The notes under the pieces: generated by a model
Databases searched by the model: none
What the model was told of the DNA's origin: nothing
What the model saw: only the letters and a program-made list of their open reading frames with translations
Assembly (NCBI RefSeq): GCF_024519455.1
Contig: NZ_JALJRY010000042.1
Coordinates: 1 to 32,557, forward strand
DNA length: 32,557 bases
Reading direction: 5' to 3'
From: Streptomyces sp. STR69
GTDB lineage: Bacteria; Actinomycetota; Actinomycetes; Streptomycetales; Streptomycetaceae
Shown here: positions 8,116-16,439 of the stretch, one piece after another
Numbering within the stretch: position 1 is the first letter of the stretch
Layout of the letters: each line of letters starts with the position of its first letter
Program-made: the position numbers and the translations under genes

Positions 8116-9147
8116 GTGGGCCACCCCTTCCCGATCAGGGAAATCGCACGTCAGGCGGGCCTCAGCGAGGCCACCGTGGACCGGGTGCTGAACGGCAGGG
8201 GTGGTGTCCGCGCGAGCACCGAGCGTGAGGTCCGGCAGGCCATCGCCGATCTCGACCGGCAGCGCACCCAGGTCCGGCTGGTCGGCCGTACGTTCATGAT
8301 CGACATCGTGATGCAGACGCCCGAGCGGTTCTCCACCGCCGTACGGGTGGCGTTGGAGGCGGAGCTGCCCGATCTGCACCCGGCCGTGGTGCGCTCCCGC
8401 TTCCACTTCCGGGAGACCGCGCCGGTGAAGGAGCTCGTCGGCACCCTGGACCGGATCGCCCGGCGCGGCTCGCAGGGCGTCATCCTCAAGGCACCGGACG
8501 TCCCCGAGATCACCGCGGCCGTCGGCCGGCTCGTCACCGCCGGAATCCCGGTCGTCACCCTGGTCACCGACCTGCCCGCGAGCGCCCGCCTCGCCTACGT
8601 CGGCATAGACAACCGGGCGGCGGGCGCCACCGCCGCCTATCTGATGGGCCAGTGGCTCGGCGACCGCCCCGGCAATGTCCTCACCAGCCTGAGCAGCGGC
8701 TTCTTCCGCAACGAGGAGGAGCGTGAGATGGGCTTCCGCAGCACCATGCGCGCCCGCTGTCCGGACCGGGCCCTCGTCGAGATCACCGAGGGCCACGGCC
8801 TGGACGCCACCCAGTACGAGCTGGTCCGGGCCGCCCTGAAGCGCGACCCGGACATCCGCGCGGTCTACTCGATCGGCGGCGGCAACATCGCGACCCTGCG
8901 CGCCTTCGCCGACCTGGGCCGCGAGTGCGCCGTGTTCGTCGCGCACGACCTCGACCACGACAACACCCGGCTGCTGCACGAGCAGCGGCTGTCGGCCGTC
9001 CTCCACCACGATCTGCGCCAGGACGTCCGCGAGGCCTGCCGCATCGTGATGCGCGCCCACGACGCGCTGCCGCCCGCGGGGCCGGCCCTGCCGTCCGCGA
9101 TCCAGGTCGTCACGCCCTACAACATGCCCTTGGCGGGGCCCCGTTGA
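8116..9147 (+). CDS. LacI-family transcriptional regulator
   Basis: 343 residues. The N-terminal helix-turn-helix IREIARQAGLSEATVDRVLNG (about residues 7-27) is classic LacI, followed by a periplasmic-binding-protein-like effector domain with AYVGIDNRAAGATAAYLMG and VYSIGGGNIATLRAF. The second half resembles the sugar/polyol-binding subgroup. The start is GTG 8116, supported by AAGGAG seven bases upstream; there is no in-frame ATG nearby before the HTH. Divergent placement from the PhyH-SDR-iolG-Gfo/Idh operon suggests it represses that operon and is released by a cyclitol or sugar ligand. The ligand is not deducible from sequence. Confidence 0.93.
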   Translation: MGHPFPIREIARQAGLSEATVDRVLNGRGGVRASTEREVRQAIADLDRQRTQVRLVGRTFMIDIVMQTPERFSTAVRVALEAELPDLHPAVVRSRFHFRETAPVKELVGTLDRIARRGSQGVILKAPDVPEITAAVGRLVTAGIPVVTLVTDLPASARLAYVGIDNRAAGATAAYLMGQWLGDRPGNVLTSLSSGFFRNEEEREMGFRSTMRARCPDRALVEITEGHGLDATQYELVRAALKRDPDIRAVYSIGGGNIATLRAFADLGRECAVFVAHDLDHDNTRLLHEQRLSAVLHHDLRQDVREACRIVMRAHDALPPAGPALPSAIQVVTPYNMPLAGPR

Positions 9148-9163
9148 GGATCATCGGAGATCG

Positions 9164-9508
9164 TCAGAGGTTGATCGCGTACGCCTTGCGCAGCGTCTCG
9201 TGCACCGTCCACGTCGTACGGTCGCCCTCGCGCAGCACGGCCATGTCCCCGGGGCCGACCTTCAGGGTCTCCCCGCCCTCGACCTCGATGGTCGCCGAGC
9301 CGCTGATCACGACGAACAGCTCGTCCGCCTCCGTGTCGGTGACCACGCCAGGGGTGATCTGCCAGATCCCGCGGATCTGCCGCCCGTCCTCGGACTCCCA
9401 CACGACCTTCCCGGTCACCTCCGGCGTACCGGAGACGATCTGCGCCGGGTCCAGCGGCTCGGGTTCGAGCTCGGCGTCGGGGATACGGACAACGAAACTG
9501 TGCGTCAT
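9164..9508 (-). CDS. Cupin-domain protein
   Basis: 114 residues with a single cupin barrel. Motif 1 region is IWQITPGVVTDTEADELFVVISG and motif 2 is LKVGPGDMAVLREGDRTTWTVHE. The usual two histidines of motif 1 are replaced, as in the Cupin_3 (DUF861/ureidoglycolate-like) group, so metal binding is uncertain. It is convergent with the LacI-type gene, 16 bases apart, and its start is divergent from the membrane-protein gene. The ribosome site before ATG 9508 is weak. The fold is clear; function is unknown, possibly small-molecule binding or isomerisation. Confidence 0.82.
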   Translation of the reverse strand: MTHSFVVRIPDAELEPEPLDPAQIVSGTPEVTGKVVWESEDGRQIRGIWQITPGVVTDTEADELFVVISGSATIEVEGGETLKVGPGDMAVLREGDRTTWTVHETLRKAYAINL

Positions 9509-9631
9509 GCCGCGACCCTAGCCCGGCCGGGCGCGCCCCGGGCGTGGACACTGTGTGGGGTATCGCCCCAGGTCGGAGGACACTTCGTCGCGGAGTGGCG
9601 GCCCGTGTGGTGCCAGGTGATCGTGGAGGGC

Positions 9632-10156
9632 ATGGCGCAGACCACGGAAGCCGTCCCCGAACCGCACCCGCACCCGCACTCGCACGAGACCCGGGAGAAC
9701 ATCCTCTTCGGAGGCGTCTACGGCGCCGTCCTCGCCTGCTCGATGGTCGCCGCGCTCACCCAGTACGGCCACACCTCCCAAGGCAGCCGCCGCTACGACG
9801 CCCTGTGGCTGCTGGTGACCGCCGGCGCCTCGGCGCTGGCCCACGGGTACGCCCACTACATCGCCGAGCGCGCCCCGCACCGCCGCTGGGACGCCCTGCG
9901 CACCCTGCGCGACGAGTGGCCGCTGGTCGCCGCCGCACTTCCTACCGTGCTGCTGCTCGCCGGGGCGGGCTGGGGCTGGTGGCCCGCGAACGGCGTCGAG
10001 TACGCGGCCTTCGTCCTCAACATCGCCCTGCTGTTCGGCCTGGGCCTGGTCACCGCCCGCTGGTCGGCGCGGAGTTGGGCGGTCGCCGTGGCGATCGGAG
10101 CGGTGGACGCGCTGCTCGGGGTGGTCGTGGTCGTGGCGAACGCCCTGATCAAATAG
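9632..10156 (+). CDS. Small integral membrane protein, His-rich N terminus
   Basis: 174 residues from ATG 9632. The N terminus has a proline/histidine-rich stretch (PHPHPHSH, residues 11-18), then about five hydrophobic segments near 24-42, 57-78, 97-116, 122-142 and 148-171. The His-rich tail could bind metal, but no transporter signature is present. The start is uncertain: GGAGGG lies only one base before ATG 9632, so an in-frame GTG at 9617 or 9605 is possible. The gene ends six bases before the convergent AcoR-like gene. Function unknown; a loose similarity to VIT-type membrane proteins is only suggestive. Confidence 0.72.
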   Translation: MAQTTEAVPEPHPHPHSHETRENILFGGVYGAVLACSMVAALTQYGHTSQGSRRYDALWLLVTAGASALAHGYAHYIAERAPHRRWDALRTLRDEWPLVAAALPTVLLLAGAGWGWWPANGVEYAAFVLNIALLFGLGLVTARWSARSWAVAVAIGAVDALLGVVVVVANALIK

Positions 10157-10162
10157 GCCGGT

Positions 10163-11857
10163 TCAGGAGGCGCCCTGGTAACCGCGCAGCTTCCGATACA
10201 GGGTTGCCCGCCCGATGCCCAACGCGGCAGCCGCCCGTGCCTTGTTGCCGCCGTGCCGGCGCAACGCAGCCAGGATCGCGGCGCGTTCGGCGTGTTCCAT
10301 CGGGCTGAGTCGCCGGGCCGCGGGGCCCTCCCGGACGGGGTCGGGCAGTTCGGCCCGCCGCACCGGACCGGTGACCCGCCGGTGCTCCGCCAACGCCCTG
10401 ACGACATGCGCGAGTTCGGTGACGTTGCCGGGCCAGGGGTGCTCCTCCAGGGCCCGCAGCGCGTCCAGCGTCCAGCTGAGCGGCGGCTGTCCCGGGGCCG
10501 GCCGGGGCGCCAGGACCGGCAGCAACTCCCGGACGTCCTCCCGGCGTTCACGCAGCGCGGGCAGGGCGACCGACCGGGCGGCCAGGGTGTCGAGCAGGCG
10601 CTGGAAGCAGGGGCCCGGGGGAGTGCCGGGCGTGTAGGTGACCAGCAGATGGACGTCCGGGTGTTCGTCGAGCAGGGAGTTGAGCGCGGCGACGTCCGGC
10701 TGGGCCAGCCGTTCGGCGTGCCGCAGGAGCAGTGGGCGGCCGTCGGCCAACTCGCTGTATTTCACGCCCAGTTCCGGAGACTCGGCGGCGTCGGCGACCA
10801 ACGGCACGGCCTCGCCGAGCAGTTCACGGGCCAGCGCGGTCTTGCCGGTGCCGCGCTCGCCGGTCAGCAGCAGCGGTTCCGGGACCCGGGCCAGCTCGAC
10901 CGCCCGCGCGACCGCGTGCCGCCAGGGCACCGACCCGCCCGCGAGCGCCAGCGCGGGGCGCGGCACGGGACGCGGTACGTCGGCGGCGCGCGCTTCGAGC
11001 ACGGCGACGATCCCGAGAACGTGACCTTCGTGCCGTACGGGAGTGATCACGGCGGTGCAGCCGGCGTTGTCGGGGAGCGTCGCGTCGTACGACTCCCGGC
11101 CGGTGCTCGCGCGTTCCAGGGCGGCCAGTACCTGGGGGGTGGCGAGGCGGACGGCGGCCTCGCTGATCAGGCGGTTGCGGCCGTCGAGGGCGACGACCGC
11201 GGGGCCGGGGCCGTGTGCGGCGCGGGTGTAGGCGTCGAGGAGCACCCGTTCGGCCGTACGGGAGCGGGCGAGGAGTTCCGCCTCCACCGCGACGGCCGCG
11301 GCCTCCGCGAGGGCGGCCCCGGGGTGCGGGCCGCAGCCGGCGCACAGGCCGGACGCGACCGTCACCGTGCCGAGCGGCTGGCCGGTCTCCGGGGCGAGCA
11401 GCGGCACGCTGACCGCGGACACGTCCTGCCACACGTCGAGGAAGTGCTCGGGGCCGTGCACCTCGGCCCGGCGCCGGGTGCGCAGGGCGAGCGCCGCGCT
11501 GTTGTGGCCCACCTCCCGCTCGGCCAGATCACGGCACCGGTCACCGCCGGGCACCTCGCCCGCCGTCCACACCACCCGCAGCCGCTCGTCGGTGAGGAGC
11601 AGCGCAGAGTGCCCGCCGAGGGCCGGCGCGATGCGCTCAAGCACCGGCCGCGCCGCCTCCAACAGGGCTGATTCGACGGGCGGTTCGGGATCGTGGAGCG
11701 GACCGTCGAGGTCGTGTCGTACGCCGAAGAAGCGGGCGCGCCGCCACGCGGCGAGGACCTCGTCCGGGACGCCGTCGGGCAGCGGGCGGCCGGTCAGGAA
11801 CCGCTCGCGCGCCTGGCGCAGCGGGGCGAGGGCGGGGGAGTGCTCCACGATGGTCAT
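10163..11857 (-). CDS. AcoR-like transcriptional regulator (GAF, degenerate AAA+, Fis-type HTH)
   Basis: 564 residues. A GAF-type sensor covers about 60-200, a second PAS/GAF-like segment 205-290, an AAA+ module 325-490 with Walker A GERGTGKT (333-340) and PWPGNVTEL (475-483), and a Fis-type helix-turn-helix near 525-560 (NKARAAAALGIGRATLYRKL). The sigma-54-contacting GAFTGA loop is absent and the Walker B acidic pair is replaced (LLLRHAERL), so this is not a working sigma-54 activator. ATG 11857 is chosen over GTG 11869 because GAGAGG lies before it. It is divergent from the hydroxyquinol genes and close to a TGTCTC-N5-GAGACA palindrome, so it probably regulates that operon, presumably in response to an aromatic ligand. 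Confidence 0.88.
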   Translation of the reverse strand: MTIVEHSPALAPLRQARERFLTGRPLPDGVPDEVLAAWRRARFFGVRHDLDGPLHDPEPPVESALLEAARPVLERIAPALGGHSALLLTDERLRVVWTAGEVPGGDRCRDLAEREVGHNSAALALRTRRRAEVHGPEHFLDVWQDVSAVSVPLLAPETGQPLGTVTVASGLCAGCGPHPGAALAEAAAVAVEAELLARSRTAERVLLDAYTRAAHGPGPAVVALDGRNRLISEAAVRLATPQVLAALERASTGRESYDATLPDNAGCTAVITPVRHEGHVLGIVAVLEARAADVPRPVPRPALALAGGSVPWRHAVARAVELARVPEPLLLTGERGTGKTALARELLGEAVPLVADAAESPELGVKYSELADGRPLLLRHAERLAQPDVAALNSLLDEHPDVHLLVTYTPGTPPGPCFQRLLDTLAARSVALPALRERREDVRELLPVLAPRPAPGQPPLSWTLDALRALEEHPWPGNVTELAHVVRALAEHRRVTGPVRRAELPDPVREGPAARRLSPMEHAERAAILAALRRHGGNKARAAAALGIGRATLYRKLRGYQGAS

Positions 11858-11909
11858 GACGCCTCTCACCGTATCGGGCCCGTGGCGGCAGCCGCAGCGG
11901 GGCTGTAAC

Positions 11910-11926
11910 TGTCTCGTAATGAGACA
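11910..11926. promoter_or_regulatory. Palindromic operator TGTCTC-N5-GAGACA (copy 1)
   Basis: TGTCTCGTAATGAGACA is a perfect inverted repeat with a five-base spacer. It lies 52 bases from the AcoR-like gene start and 93 bases from the FAD-hydroxylase start, the expected place for an upstream activator site. Over 21 bases it matches the palindrome at 18,685 in all but three spacer bases. Binding by the AcoR-like protein is inferred. Confidence 0.7.
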
Positions 11927-12019
11927 CCCGAGGGTGTTCCGCCCGCATGATGATCGTGAAGAGTCGGTGCCTTTCTCACCCCAGTCTCAACCTGCCTCAT
12001 CCCCCTGGAGCGTCCCGCC

Positions 12020-13756
12020 GTGCACGTTGTCGAGACCGACGTACTGATCGTGGGCAGCGGCCCGGCCGGTGCCGCCGCCGCGCTGGCGCTGAGCACCTAC
12101 GGCGTCCCCCACATCGTCGTCACGCGCTACTCGCGCCTCACCAGGACGCCCCGCGCGCACATCACCAACCAGCGCACCATGGAGGTCCTGCGCGACCTCG
12201 GTGTCGAGGACGAGGTGCTGGCCAAGGCGACCCCGCAGAACCTGATGGGCAACACCACGTTCTGCACCAGCCTCGCCGGCGAGGAACTGGGCCGGATCCG
12301 CTCCTGGGGCAACGACCCGCTCGTACAGGCGGCCCACGACCTGGCCAGCCCGACCCGCATGTGCGACATGCCGCAGCACCTGATGGAACCGGTGCTCGTC
12401 GACGCGGCGCTCGCCCGCGGCTCCAACGTCCGTTTCAGCACGGTCTACAAGTCCTTCGAGCAGGACGAGGACGGTGTGACGGTCACCGTCGAGGACCGGT
12501 TGCGCGGCGACGAGTACCGGATCCGCGCCAAGTACCTCATCGGCGCCGACGGCGGCCGTTCCCAGGTCGCCGAGGACGCCGGGCTGCCGATGGGCGGGCA
12601 GATGGGGGTCGCGGGCAGCATCAACATCGTCTTCGACGCGGACCTGACGAAATACACCGCTCACCGCCCCTCCACCCTCTACTGGGTGCTCGCCCCGGGC
12701 GCCACCGTCGGCGGCATCGGCGCGGGCCTGGTGCGCTGTGTCAGCCCCTGGAACGAGTGGCTGATCGTGTGGGGCTACGACGTGAGCGCCGGCGCCCCCG
12801 ACCTCACCGAGGAGTACGCGCTGTCCGTCGTACGGCAGTTGGTCGGCGACGACGACCTCCCCGTGACCATCAAGTCGTCCTCGGCGTGGACGGTCAACGA
12901 GATGTACGCCGAGACCTACGCCAACGGCCGCGTCCTGTGCGCCGGGGACGCCGTACACCGCCACCCGCCGTCCAACGGGCTCGGCTCCAACACCTCGATC
13001 CAGGACGCCTACAACCTGGCCTGGAAGCTGAAGCTGGTTCTCGACGGAACCGCCACGCCGAAGCTGCTCGACACCTACGACGCCGAACGCGCGCCCGTCG
13101 GCAAGCAGATCGTCACCCGCGCCAACAAGTCCATCGGCGAGACCGCCCCGATCTTCGAGGCGCTCGACGGACTCTCCCCGCAGACCCCCGAGCAGCTGTG
13201 GGCCAACATCGAGGCCCGTAAGGACGCCACCGAGGCCGCGGAGAAGCAACGGGCCGCGCTGCGCGAGGCGATCGCCTACAAGGTCTACGAGTTCAACGCG
13301 CACGGCGTCGACCTCAACCAGCGCTACACGTCCGACGCGATCGTCCCCGACGGCACGCCCGACCCCGGTTTCGACCGCGACCCCGAGCTGTACCACCAGC
13401 CCAGCTCCCGCCCCGGCGCCAAGCTCCCGCACGCCTGGATCACCTCCGGCACCCGCACCGTCTCCACCCTCGACACGGTCGGCAAGGGCCGCTTCACCCT
13501 CCTCACCGGCATCGGCGGCGAGAGGTGGCTGCGCGCGGCGCAGGCGCAGTCCCTGGACATCGCCACGGTCGTGATCGGCCCCGGCCAGGAGTACGAGGAC
13601 CCGTACGGCGACTGGGCCCGCCTGAGCGAGGTCTCCGACGGGGGAGCCCTGCTCGTCCGCCCCGACGGATACGTCGCCTTCCGCCACGCCGACGCGGCCG
13701 GGAACGCCGAACAGTTGCTCACGGACGCGCTGCGCCGCATCCTCGGGCACGGCTGA
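12020..13756 (+). CDS. FAD-dependent aromatic hydroxylase (resorcinol/phenol hydroxylase-like)
   Basis: 578 residues, the size of two-domain phenol hydroxylase/TfdB-type class A flavoprotein monooxygenases. The FAD-binding GSGPAG is at 12-17, the DG motif GADGGRS at 175-181, and the GD motif CAGDAVHRHPPSNGLGSNTSIQDA at 308-330, all in order; a thioredoxin-like C-terminal region follows. The start is GTG 12020 with GGAG nine bases upstream. It would add a hydroxyl to an aromatic ring using NAD(P)H and O2. Because the next genes encode hydroxyquinol cleavage and maleylacetate reduction, its likely product is hydroxyquinol, made from resorcinol or a similar phenol. The exact substrate is inferred. 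Confidence 0.9.
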   Translation: MHVVETDVLIVGSGPAGAAAALALSTYGVPHIVVTRYSRLTRTPRAHITNQRTMEVLRDLGVEDEVLAKATPQNLMGNTTFCTSLAGEELGRIRSWGNDPLVQAAHDLASPTRMCDMPQHLMEPVLVDAALARGSNVRFSTVYKSFEQDEDGVTVTVEDRLRGDEYRIRAKYLIGADGGRSQVAEDAGLPMGGQMGVAGSINIVFDADLTKYTAHRPSTLYWVLAPGATVGGIGAGLVRCVSPWNEWLIVWGYDVSAGAPDLTEEYALSVVRQLVGDDDLPVTIKSSSAWTVNEMYAETYANGRVLCAGDAVHRHPPSNGLGSNTSIQDAYNLAWKLKLVLDGTATPKLLDTYDAERAPVGKQIVTRANKSIGETAPIFEALDGLSPQTPEQLWANIEARKDATEAAEKQRAALREAIAYKVYEFNAHGVDLNQRYTSDAIVPDGTPDPGFDRDPELYHQPSSRPGAKLPHAWITSGTRTVSTLDTVGKGRFTLLTGIGGERWLRAAQAQSLDIATVVIGPGQEYEDPYGDWARLSEVSDGGALLVRPDGYVAFRHADAAGNAEQLLTDALRRILGHG

Positions 13757-13782
13757 CATTTCGTATCGGTTAGGGAGCCGCA

Positions 13783-14643
13783 ATGACCACTCACGTCACC
13801 GTCACGGACGAGGCCGTCGCGAGTCTGCGGGACACCGCCGACCCCCGCCTGCACGAACTGCTGTCGGGCCTGATCCGGCATCTGCACGCGTTCACGCAGG
13901 AGACCCGCCTCACCCAGGCGGAATGGGAGCAGGCGATCCGCTTCCTGACGGAGACCGGCCAGTCGTGCACGGACACCCGGCAGGAGTTCATCCTCCTGTC
14001 GGACGTGCTCGGCCTGTCGATGCTGGTGGAGACCATCAACGGCGACCGGGTCGCCGGATCCACCGAGTCGACGGTGCTCGGCCCCTTCCACATGACCGAG
14101 TCGCCGGTCCGTGAACTCGGCGCGAACATCGACCTGGTGGGCGGCGGCGAGCCCTGCGTGGTCAGCGGCCGGATCGTGTCGGAGGACGGCACCCCGCTCC
14201 CCGGCGCCCTCCTCGACGTGTGGCAGGCCGACGGCAACGGCTTCTACGACGTGCAGCAGCCGGACGTCCAACCCCCGGGCAACGGACGGGGGTTGTTCAC
14301 CACGGACGCCGAGGGCCGTTTCTGGTTCCGCACCTGCGTGCCGAGCCCGTACCCCATCCCCACGGACGGCCCGGTCGGCGACCTCCTCAGGGCGACCGGC
14401 CGTCACCCCTACCGCCCCGCCCACATCCACTTCATCGCCTCGGCCGACGGCCACACCCCCGTCACCACCCACATCTTCGTCGCGGGCAGCGACTACCTCG
14501 ACTCCGACGCCGTCTTCGCCGTCAAACAGAGCCTCGTCGAGGACTTCACGCCGACCGACGACCCGTCCCTGGCACGGGAGTTCGGCATCGCCAACCCCTT
14601 CCGGCACGCGCAGTTCGACCTCGTACTGGAGCAGAGCGCGTGA
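13783..14643 (+). CDS. Hydroxyquinol 1,2-dioxygenase (intradiol ring cleavage)
   Basis: 286 residues, typical of intradiol dioxygenases. The N-terminal helical dimerisation/lipid-binding domain covers about 20-95. The Fe(III) ligands are visible as Tyr155 (GFYDVQ), Tyr190 (PSPYPIP), His214 and His216 (RPAHIHF). A GGGAG ribosome site precedes ATG 13783. It lies 26 bases after the FAD hydroxylase and overlaps the maleylacetate reductase gene by four bases. The expected reaction is ortho cleavage of hydroxyquinol to maleylacetate. Catechol dioxygenases have the same fold, but pairing with a maleylacetate reductase and absence of muconate-cycloisomerase genes favours hydroxyquinol. Confidence 0.92.
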   Translation: MTTHVTVTDEAVASLRDTADPRLHELLSGLIRHLHAFTQETRLTQAEWEQAIRFLTETGQSCTDTRQEFILLSDVLGLSMLVETINGDRVAGSTESTVLGPFHMTESPVRELGANIDLVGGGEPCVVSGRIVSEDGTPLPGALLDVWQADGNGFYDVQQPDVQPPGNGRGLFTTDAEGRFWFRTCVPSPYPIPTDGPVGDLLRATGRHPYRPAHIHFIASADGHTPVTTHIFVAGSDYLDSDAVFAVKQSLVEDFTPTDDPSLAREFGIANPFRHAQFDLVLEQSA

Positions 14644-15710
14644 AGGACTTCCTCGACTTCGCCTACGAGGCCCAGCCCATGCGGGTCGTCCTCCGGCCCG
14701 GCGCCGCACTGACCGCCACCGCGGGTGAGGCCGAACGGCTCGGTCTGCGCCGGGTGTTGGTGCTCTCGGGCGCCCGGGGCGCGGACACCGCGCAGGCGGT
14801 CGCCGACTCGCTGGGCGAGGTGTGCGTCGGGGTGCACGCCGAGGCGAAGATGCATGTCCCGGTCGAAGTCGCCGACCGCGCCGTCGAGTTGGCGCGCTCG
14901 CTGGGCGCCGACGGATGCGTCGCGGTCGGCGGCGGCTCGTCGATCGGCCTCGGCAAGGCCATCGCCCTGCGCACCGGACTCCCGCTGATCGCCGTGCCCT
15001 CCACCTACTCCGGCTCGGAGATGACCCCGGTCTGGGGCCTCACCGAACACGGCGCCAAACGCACCGGCCGCGACCCCGCCGTCCTGCCCCGCAGCGTCGT
15101 CTACGACCCGGAGCTCACCCTCGGACTCCCCGTCCCGCTCACGGTGACCAGCGCCGTCAACGCCACCGCGCACGCCGTCGAGGCCCTGTACGCCCCGGAC
15201 AGTTCACCTCTGATCGCGCTGATGGCGGAGGAGGGCGTACGGGCGATGGCGGGCGCACTGCCCGAACTGGCCGTCGAACCACGGTCGTTGGAAGCCCGGG
15301 GCCGTGCCCTGTACGGGGCGTGGCTGTGCGGCTCCTGCCTCGGCGCCACCACCATGGGCCTGCACCACAAGCTGTGCCACGTCCTCGGCGGCACCTTCGG
15401 CCTCCCGCACGCGGAGACCCACACGGTGGTGCTGCCGTACGCGCTGGCGTACAACGCGCCCGCCGCACCGGAGGCGGCTGCCGCCGTGGCCCGTGCGCTG
15501 GATGCCTCGGTTGCCCCAACAGCCCTGTGGGAGCTGGCCGGACGGCTCGGGGCGCCGCGCTCGCTCGCCGAACTCGGCCTGAAGGAGAGCGACTTGGCGA
15601 CGGCCGCCGCACAGGCGGTGAGCCAGGCGTACGCCAACCCCCGGCCGGTCACCGAGGAGGGCGTACTCGCCCTGCTGCGGGCGGCGTACGAGGGAACCGC
15701 CCCCGTGTAG
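14640..15710 (+). CDS. Maleylacetate reductase
   Basis: 356 residues of the iron-type alcohol dehydrogenase superfamily. The dinucleotide-binding VGGGSSIGLGKA is at 96-107 and the metal/active-site segment GLHHKLCHVLGG at 240-251 is characteristic of maleylacetate reductases. It uses NAD(P)H to reduce maleylacetate to 3-oxoadipate, feeding the beta-ketoadipate pathway. The GTG start overlaps the dioxygenase stop (GTGA), showing translational coupling. The stop abuts the convergent TetR gene with no gap. The full path to succinate and acetyl-CoA would need 3-oxoadipate enzymes encoded elsewhere. Confidence 0.92.
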   Translation: MKDFLDFAYEAQPMRVVLRPGAALTATAGEAERLGLRRVLVLSGARGADTAQAVADSLGEVCVGVHAEAKMHVPVEVADRAVELARSLGADGCVAVGGGSSIGLGKAIALRTGLPLIAVPSTYSGSEMTPVWGLTEHGAKRTGRDPAVLPRSVVYDPELTLGLPVPLTVTSAVNATAHAVEALYAPDSSPLIALMAEEGVRAMAGALPELAVEPRSLEARGRALYGAWLCGSCLGATTMGLHHKLCHVLGGTFGLPHAETHTVVLPYALAYNAPAAPEAAAAVARALDASVAPTALWELAGRLGAPRSLAELGLKESDLATAAAQAVSQAYANPRPVTEEGVLALLRAAYEGTAPV

Positions 15711-16289
15711 TCAGTGGTTCGTGCGGACACCGTCCAGTGCGATGGCCAGGACGCGGTCGCGCTGGACGTCGTCCACGAACGTCGTCCCGGTGACCCCGGC
15801 CACCAGGCGCAGCAGATCACCGAAGTCCATGTCGGTGCGGGCCACGCCCGCCTTCTGCGCGCGCTCGAACAGCGGGCCGCCCGCCGAGAACATCGACTCG
15901 CGGCAGGTCCCGAAGATCTCCGAGTCGTTCTCCAGCGCCTGGCGCACCGCCTGCTTGGTCACCATGTAGCCCGCGAAACGGTTCAGCCACGAGACCAGCG
16001 CTTCCCACGGTTCCTGGTCGGCGACGGACAGGGCGACCTGGCACAGGGCGTTGACCTCGTCCGCGTAGACGCTCTCGAAGAGGGCCCGGCGGGTCGGGAA
16101 GTTGCGGTAGAGGGTGGCGATGCCGACGCCCGCGCGTCTCGCGATGTCCTCCAGCGAGGCTTCCGCGCCGTGCTCCGCGAAGGCCTCGCGGGCGGCGGCC
16201 AGCAGGGCGTCGTAGTTGCGGGCGGCGTCCTTGCGGTGGGGGCGCTGGGCCGCGACGATCTCGCTGACGGGGAACGGCTGGGCCGTCAC
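15711..16289 (-). CDS. TetR-family transcriptional repressor
   Basis: 192 residues. The N-terminal helix-turn-helix LEDIARRAGVGIATLYRNFP is followed by TRRALFESVY, the standard TetR DNA-binding unit, then a helical ligand domain. The GTG start at 16289 has GGAGG five to six bases upstream; the open frame extends much further upstream but crosses the exporter gene and is not coding. It is divergent from the MFS exporter, and two tandem palindromes lie in the exporter promoter, so it very probably represses the exporter and itself and is released by the exported compound. The neighbouring hydroxyquinol operon is convergent, so control of that operon is not indicated. Confidence 0.92.
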   Translation of the reverse strand: MTAQPFPVSEIVAAQRPHRKDAARNYDALLAAAREAFAEHGAEASLEDIARRAGVGIATLYRNFPTRRALFESVYADEVNALCQVALSVADQEPWEALVSWLNRFAGYMVTKQAVRQALENDSEIFGTCRESMFSAGGPLFERAQKAGVARTDMDFGDLLRLVAGVTGTTFVDDVQRDRVLAIALDGVRTNH

Positions 16290-16313
16290 TGGTGCCTCCC
16301 GGGGCGGTCTGGG

Positions 16314-16342
16314 TTGAACCGGAGGGGTGCCTCCGTTATGGT
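16314..16342 (+). promoter_or_regulatory. Promoter of the MFS exporter (-35 TTGAAC, -10 TATGGT)
   Basis: TTGAAC (16314-16319) and TATGGT (16337-16342) are separated by 17 bases, matching a housekeeping-type promoter. It precedes the exporter start by about 100 bases. One palindrome fills the spacer and the next overlaps the -10 and start region, an arrangement suited to tight repression. Confidence 0.6.
16320..16335. promoter_or_regulatory. TetR operator O1, CGGAGG-N4-CCTCCG
   Basis: Perfect six-base inverted repeat with spacer GGTG, lying between the -35 and -10 boxes of the exporter promoter. It shares the GGAGG-GGTx-CCTCC core with the second palindrome 22 bases away centre to centre (about two helical turns), so both probably bind the divergent TetR protein. 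Confidence 0.65.
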
Positions 16343-16358
16343 GGAGGGGTACCTCCAC
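16341..16358. promoter_or_regulatory. TetR operator O2, GTGGAGG-N4-CCTCCAC
   Basis: Perfect seven-base inverted repeat with spacer GGTA, overlapping the end of the -10 box and the likely transcription start. It is the stronger of the two tandem palindromes. Confidence 0.68.
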
Positions 16359-16439
16359 TTTAGCAGTGGTGGGTGCGTACCGCCGTGGACGTGTGTGCGT
16401 GCGGACGCGCCCTGCCCGCTTGTTTCGGAGAGGCTCTCC

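Noticed and set aside
8101..9060. 319-codon minus-strand frame opposite the LacI gene
   Set aside because: It is antisense to a clear LacI-family protein and shows no domain of its own.
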